64,000 nt of DNA, from contig JAFPXF010000019.1 of NCBI GenBank assembly GCA_017394765.1, forward strand, positions 1-64,000. The letters are read 5' to 3'. Positions within the stretch are counted from its first letter, which is position 1. Every line of letters begins with the position of its first letter. Of this stretch, positions 60,809 to 64,000 are shown one piece after another. This DNA comes from Bacteroidales bacterium. GTDB lineage: Bacteria; Bacteroidota; Bacteroidia; Bacteroidales; WCHB1-69. Position numbers and translations under genes: made by a program. The notes beneath the pieces were generated by a model. It was given only the letters and a program-made list of their open reading frames with translations. It was not told where the DNA came from and made no database searches.

Positions 60809-61636
60809 CTACTTCTTGAGGCCAAGAATCACACGTGCCTCGTCGGAAGTGGCCACCTCGCGGCCCAACAGTTTGGCCATACGGACGACCTTGTCCACGA
60901 GTTCTCCGTTGGATTTTGCCAAGACGCCTTTTTCAAGATAGAGGTTGTCCTCGAAGCCCACACGCACATTGCCGCCCATCACGATGGTGGGAGCGGCGAG
61001 GGTGAAAGCGTGGCGGCCGATGCCCGTGCTGGTCCATGTGGAACCGGCGGGGATGTTCTTCACAAGCCAGCAGAGATTATCGACCGTGGCAGGGGTGCAG
61101 CCGGGCACACCCAGCACGAAGTTGAACTGCATGGGGGCGCCGGGAACCTGTCCCTTGCGGGCCATCGTCAAGATGGTGTCCAGATGTCCCATCTCAAAGC
61201 ACTCATACTCGGGTTTGATGCCACGTTCCAACATACGTTTGCCGAAAGTACGCATGGTCGGCATGGTGTTGTCGAAAATCTCGTCGCCGAAATTGCAAGT
61301 GCCGCAGTCAAGGGTGGCCATCTCCGGGATGGGAGTGGTGTCTGTGGACTGCAGTCTCTCTTCGGGACTCATGCCGACGGCTCCGCCCGTGGAGGGGATC
61401 AGGATGACGTTGGGGCACACTTTGTAGATGGCATCCTCGCACTCCTGGAAACGTGCGCGGCTCTGCGTGGGCGTGCCGTCGTCCTCGCGGACATGCAGGT
61501 GTACGATGGCGGCTCCGGCATCCACGGCCGACTTGGCCTCCCTTACAATCTCCTCAACGGTGTAGGGCACTGCGGGGTTCTGTTCCTTTGTGACTTCCGC
61601 GCCACAAATGGCGGCGGTAATAATCAATTTTTCCAT
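60809..61636 (-). CDS. kce: 3-keto-5-aminohexanoate cleavage enzyme
   Basis: 275 residues, BKACE family. With acetyl-CoA it splits 3-keto-5-aminohexanoate into 3-aminobutyryl-CoA and acetoacetate in anaerobic lysine fermentation. Zinc ligands His46 and His48 lie in AAIVHLHVRED; Glu229 in RVGFEDN with Arg225 matches the known active-site Glu/Arg; ITAAICGAEVTKEQNPAVPYT is the standard opening. Its partner kal lies 111 nt upstream in the same direction. Lysine aminomutase genes are not in the window. Confidence 0.93.
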   Translation of the reverse strand: MEKLIITAAICGAEVTKEQNPAVPYTVEEIVREAKSAVDAGAAIVHLHVREDDGTPTQSRARFQECEDAIYKVCPNVILIPSTGGAVGMSPEERLQSTDTTPIPEMATLDCGTCNFGDEIFDNTMPTMRTFGKRMLERGIKPEYECFEMGHLDTILTMARKGQVPGAPMQFNFVLGVPGCTPATVDNLCWLVKNIPAGSTWTSTGIGRHAFTLAAPTIVMGGNVRVGFEDNLYLEKGVLAKSNGELVDKVVRMAKLLGREVATSDEARVILGLKK

Positions 61637-61747
61637 ATTTATACTGTAAAATTATGAAACTATTGGATAATGAAGTTATAAAACCACGAGGGTGCAAGGA
61701 ACAACCTCTGATAATTTAATAACTTAATATCTCAATGACTTAATAAA

Positions 61748-62143
61748 TTAATTGTTTTTCCGTTGGCACTTTTTGGGAGTCACGCACGTGCCGGATGCGC
61801 GGCACACCACGATGGGCTCTTCCAACACATCGGCAGCGGAAGCACTGATGTCAGGACGGGGAACGATGATCTTGCGGGCCTCAAAGACCATTTTGCGGGA
61901 GGTGTTGCCCACATGGGTGATTTCACCGACGGCCTCGATATAGTCCCCTGCATAAACAGGAGCCAAGAATTCAACATTGTCGTATGCGCAGAACAGACCC
62001 TCATCGCCATCTTGCATAATGAGCAGTTCCGTGGCCACATCACCGAACAAGGCGAGCAAGTGTGCGCCATCCACCAAATTACCACCATAATGAGCGTCTT
62101 GAGAGCTCATTCTCAGTCTAATCATTGAAGTTTTCTTTTCCAT
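61748..62143 (-). CDS. kal: 3-aminobutyryl-CoA ammonia-lyase
   Basis: 131-residue hotdog-fold protein. It removes ammonia from 3-aminobutyryl-CoA to give crotonyl-CoA, the step after Kce. The opening [45 protein letters not shown] is characteristic of Kal. Start ATG 62143 (MEKKTSM) could be replaced by an internal Met at residue 7 or 12. The gap to kce (61637-61747) is AT-rich with ttaataacttaat-type words and a weak hairpin. Confidence 0.92.
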   Translation of the reverse strand: MEKKTSMIRLRMSSQDAHYGGNLVDGAHLLALFGDVATELLIMQDGDEGLFCAYDNVEFLAPVYAGDYIEAVGEITHVGNTSRKMVFEARKIIVPRPDISASAADVLEEPIVVCRASGTCVTPKKCQRKNN

Positions 62144-62212
62144 TTTTGTAATTATAAATTGTTATTGTACAAACATTTTCTTGGGTGCAAAAGTACAAAA
62201 AAAACGCTTCTG

Positions 62213-62638
62213 TTATCCATCGTTCCTTTTCGCACAGCGAGGGCACAAGCCCTTTATCGTATAATTGGCCGAATGCTGCATATATCCTTCTGGCAATGCC
62301 ACTTCCGGCACCGGAATCTGGTCAAGGCAGAATGTGCGACCACACCGCTGGCAATGGAAATGGAGGTGCAGGTCGTCATCCATGTCCTCGTGATGGCTTC
62401 GACACAGCTCGTAACGGACACCACTGCCATCCTCGATGGCATGGACGAGATGGCGATCGTGAAAGAGTGTCACGGTTCGGAAAATGCCGGACTTGTCAAT
62501 CGTGCTGATCACCTCTTCCAACTCGGAGAGCGCAAGAGGACACCCCGCATCCGCCAACGCCTTAGTCACCAAAATGCGATTCGCAGTCGGTCTGATGCCG
62601 TGCCTTTTCATCAAATCGAGGCATTCGTCGTTTGTCAA
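62213..62638 (-). CDS. Fur-family metalloregulator
   Basis: 141 residues. Winged-helix DNA-binding part (RPTANRILVTKALADAGCPLALSELEEVISTIDKSGIFRTVTLFHD) and a dimerisation part with DDDLHLHFHCQRCGRTFCL. The structural zinc ligands are Cys96/Cys99 and Cys132/Cys135; the His83-His91-His93 group is a candidate regulatory metal site. Whether it senses Fe, Zn or peroxide (Fur, Zur, PerR) is not decided. It lies just upstream of kal in the same direction, but a link to lysine fermentation is only inferred from place. Confidence 0.85.
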   Translation of the reverse strand: MTNDECLDLMKRHGIRPTANRILVTKALADAGCPLALSELEEVISTIDKSGIFRTVTLFHDRHLVHAIEDGSGVRYELCRSHHEDMDDDLHLHFHCQRCGRTFCLDQIPVPEVALPEGYMQHSANYTIKGLCPRCAKRNDG

Positions 62639-62664
62639 AGTCTTGATCTTCTGTTTTAATCAAA

Positions 62665-62690
62665 CGGGGACGCACCTCCGTACGTCCCCG
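62665..62690 (-). terminator. Probable terminator 3' of the T9SS cargo gene
   Basis: CGGGGACG (62665-62672) pairs with CGTCCCCG (62683-62690), 11 nt after the stop on the minus strand, followed only by a short T-rich stretch. Confidence 0.55.
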
Positions 62691-62700
62691 CATTGAGTAA

Positions 62701-64000
62701 TTATTTTTTCACCACCTTCTGCACCGCAACACCGTTGGCTGTCGATATATACAGGAAATAGGTGCCCGGACGCAATTGAGACAAGTCAATGTCTTGAGTC
62801 AGGTCATTCACGTTGAAAGTGCGGACTTGTTGTCCGAAGATATCGTAAACGGCCACTTTGTCCATGGTATAGCGTTCGCTGCTGAGGGTCACCTTGTCGG
62901 TGGCAGGGTTCGGATAGACCGAAATCGTGCCAGCCAGCTCGCGGTCGCAAATGCCGCTATTGGTGGCGATGACCACATTACTGTTGTTCATGCCCTCCTT
63001 CATGGCGATGGCCTTGATGGTGAAAACACCCTCCTGGGAAAGGACATCCGTATAAACGGGAGAGTTCTCGTCGGGGTCGGTGCCATCGAAAGTGTAGTGA
63101 ATGATTGCTCCTTCCGTGGCACACGTGATGGTAATGGCAGACATGTTGTTGGTGAGCGGCTGGATATCAATGACCGGGTCGGCGACGGCCTCAGCGCCTT
63201 GCAGCACGATGTCGTCGTTGTCGCGCGGGGCGATTTGATAGGTACCGTTGTATTGAAGCACAAAACCAGTCACATCGGCGACACTGCCGGCAGGAATGGT
63301 CATGTCAAGGGTCTTATGGGTGTTGCGCACCTGCATGGTCTCGCCGTTCTGCTCGATGTCGAGGTTCGTGGCGCTGGCCGTGGTGAACTGGCCGCCGGTG
63401 GGGAACGTCACGCCTGCAAGGGTGACCAACTTGGACTCATACTGATAGTAGAAGGCTGCGATGTCTTCAACGCTGGCGGTCACCGGGGAAACTGTGCCGG
63501 TGTTCTGTGTGGAAACGGCCCAGTCATGGGTGGGAACCATTTCCACCAAGCCGTTGTAAAGCGTGTGGCTGCCGAAGATGCCGCCGCTGATGACGTCACC
63601 CTCCACATAGCTGCCCGTAATGATGCCCTGGTTGTCGTACACCAACAATCCAGCGGTATTGTCCTGCACATAGATGTTGCTGCCATTCTTGAAAACGAAG
63701 GTCACATCACCGTCAATCTTGTAAACGGTGCTGTTTGTGGCGGTGTTGGCAGCCTTGAAGGCGGCGATGTTGGCCACAGTGACAGGGAACTCGTAAGTAG
63801 CGGTGGCCACCATGCTGGGCACATCGCCCGCCTTGAAGGCCTTGGCCTTGATAGTGACATTGCTATCGATGGTGAAAGGTTCCGTGTAGAGCGTGGAGTT
63901 TTGTGTCGGAATGCTGCCGTCCGTGGTGTAGTAGATGCTTGCACCAGCCGTGGCGCAGGTGATAGTCACCGTTTGAGATGCGGCATACACAAATCCGCTG
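62701..64000 (-). CDS. T9SS type-A cargo protein with chitobiase-like repeats, 5' end outside the window
   Basis: About 433 C-terminal residues. The frame stays open past 63990 to the window edge (codons for SGFVYAAS), so the GTG there is not the start. At least two chitobiase/hexosaminidase C-terminal-like repeats (TCATAGASIYYTTDGSIPTQNSTLYTEPF; TCATEGAIIHYTFDGTDPDENSPVYT) flank an OB-like beta domain (~AAFKAANTATNSTVYKIDGDVTFVFKNGSNIYVQDNTAGLLVYD). The last ~75 residues form a type-A sorting domain (ISVYPNPATDKVTLS ... VYDIFGQQVRTF ... LRPGTYFLYIS ... VQKVVKK). It is exported by T9SS. The catalytic part, if any, lies beyond the window. Confidence 0.85.
   Translation of the reverse strand, partial: SGFVYAASQTVTITCATAGASIYYTTDGSIPTQNSTLYTEPFTIDSNVTIKAKAFKAGDVPSMVATATYEFPVTVANIAAFKAANTATNSTVYKIDGDVTFVFKNGSNIYVQDNTAGLLVYDNQGIITGSYVEGDVISGGIFGSHTLYNGLVEMVPTHDWAVSTQNTGTVSPVTASVEDIAAFYYQYESKLVTLAGVTFPTGGQFTTASATNLDIEQNGETMQVRNTHKTLDMTIPAGSVADVTGFVLQYNGTYQIAPRDNDDIVLQGAEAVADPVIDIQPLTNNMSAITITCATEGAIIHYTFDGTDPDENSPVYTDVLSQEGVFTIKAIAMKEGMNNSNVVIATNSGICDRELAGTISVYPNPATDKVTLSSERYTMDKVAVYDIFGQQVRTFNVNDLTQDIDLSQLRPGTYFLYISTANGVAVQKVVKK

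Overview
The window reads as chromosomal DNA of a Bacteroidota bacterium, most likely an anaerobic fermenting member of the Bacteroidales. The evidence is: three cargo-type proteins with type IX secretion C-terminal sorting domains (1-274, 7632-9887, 62701-64000); a PorE-like T9SS component; a TonB receptor paired with a DUF4249 lipoprotein; many -7 boxes of the Bacteroidota form TAnnTTTG; starts that do not rely on Shine-Dalgarno sequences; and lysine-fermentation genes (kce, kal). Core genes look GC-rich by eye. Parts of the defence island are clearly AT-rich. I recognised no rRNA, tRNA, CRISPR array or insertion sequence.

Layout. 1-7.3 kb: end of a T9SS type-B cargo gene, an 890-bp gene-free stretch packed with inverted and dispersed repeats, then a GT4 glycosyltransferase, tcdA, tpiA, porE and murC (the last two overlap). 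7.3-10.8 kb: a second copy of the dispersed repeats, a PKD-containing T9SS cargo protein and an SDR oxidoreductase, both on the minus strand. 10.8-15.4 kb: a compact glycogen operon (debranching enzyme, GT4, GH57), closed by a clear terminator. 15.4-23.5 kb: mtgA, a deacetylase-like protein, an M16 protease, an SDR with a C-terminal zinc-ribbon-like extension, and an ECF sigma factor followed by a membrane-anchored probable regulator.

23.7-39.2 kb is a defence island. A type I restriction-modification system (hsdM, hsdS, hsdR) is spread over 15.5 kb with other genes between its subunits: a metallophosphoesterase, an AT-rich pair (OLD-like ATPase/Toprim protein plus DUF2971 protein), a GmrSD-like DUF262/DUF1524 protein, a Fic protein with a VbhA-like N-terminus, an AlbA_2-type regulator and RhuM. 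Between Fic and RhuM there are short abandoned 5' ends of hsdR and rhuM and a 102-bp near-perfect direct repeat. These show that the island was built by stepwise recombination. This is the most interesting part of the window.

39.2-49.2 kb is housekeeping: kbl, two small lipoproteins, mnmE, a group-III-like phosphofructokinase, a sirtuin, a GNAT enzyme, an aquaporin, a sodium:solute symporter and pgi. 49.4-52.9 kb holds the TonB receptor/DUF4249 pair, with 8-bp-unit repeat arrays on both sides of the DUF4249 gene. 53-58.9 kb is a minus-strand run: a two-domain VOC protein, two small dicluster Fe-S proteins and a membrane HdrD-like Fe-S protein, followed by a subtilisin-like protease and a small lipoprotein. 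58.9-64 kb: a TlpA-like thioredoxin protein, a terminator between convergent genes, kce and kal, a Fur-family regulator and the 3' part of a T9SS type-A cargo gene that runs off the window.

Metabolically, tpiA, pgi, pfk and the glycogen operon give sugar storage and glycolysis. kbl, kce and kal point to amino-acid fermentation. The Hdr-like operon could link cytoplasmic redox carriers to the membrane.
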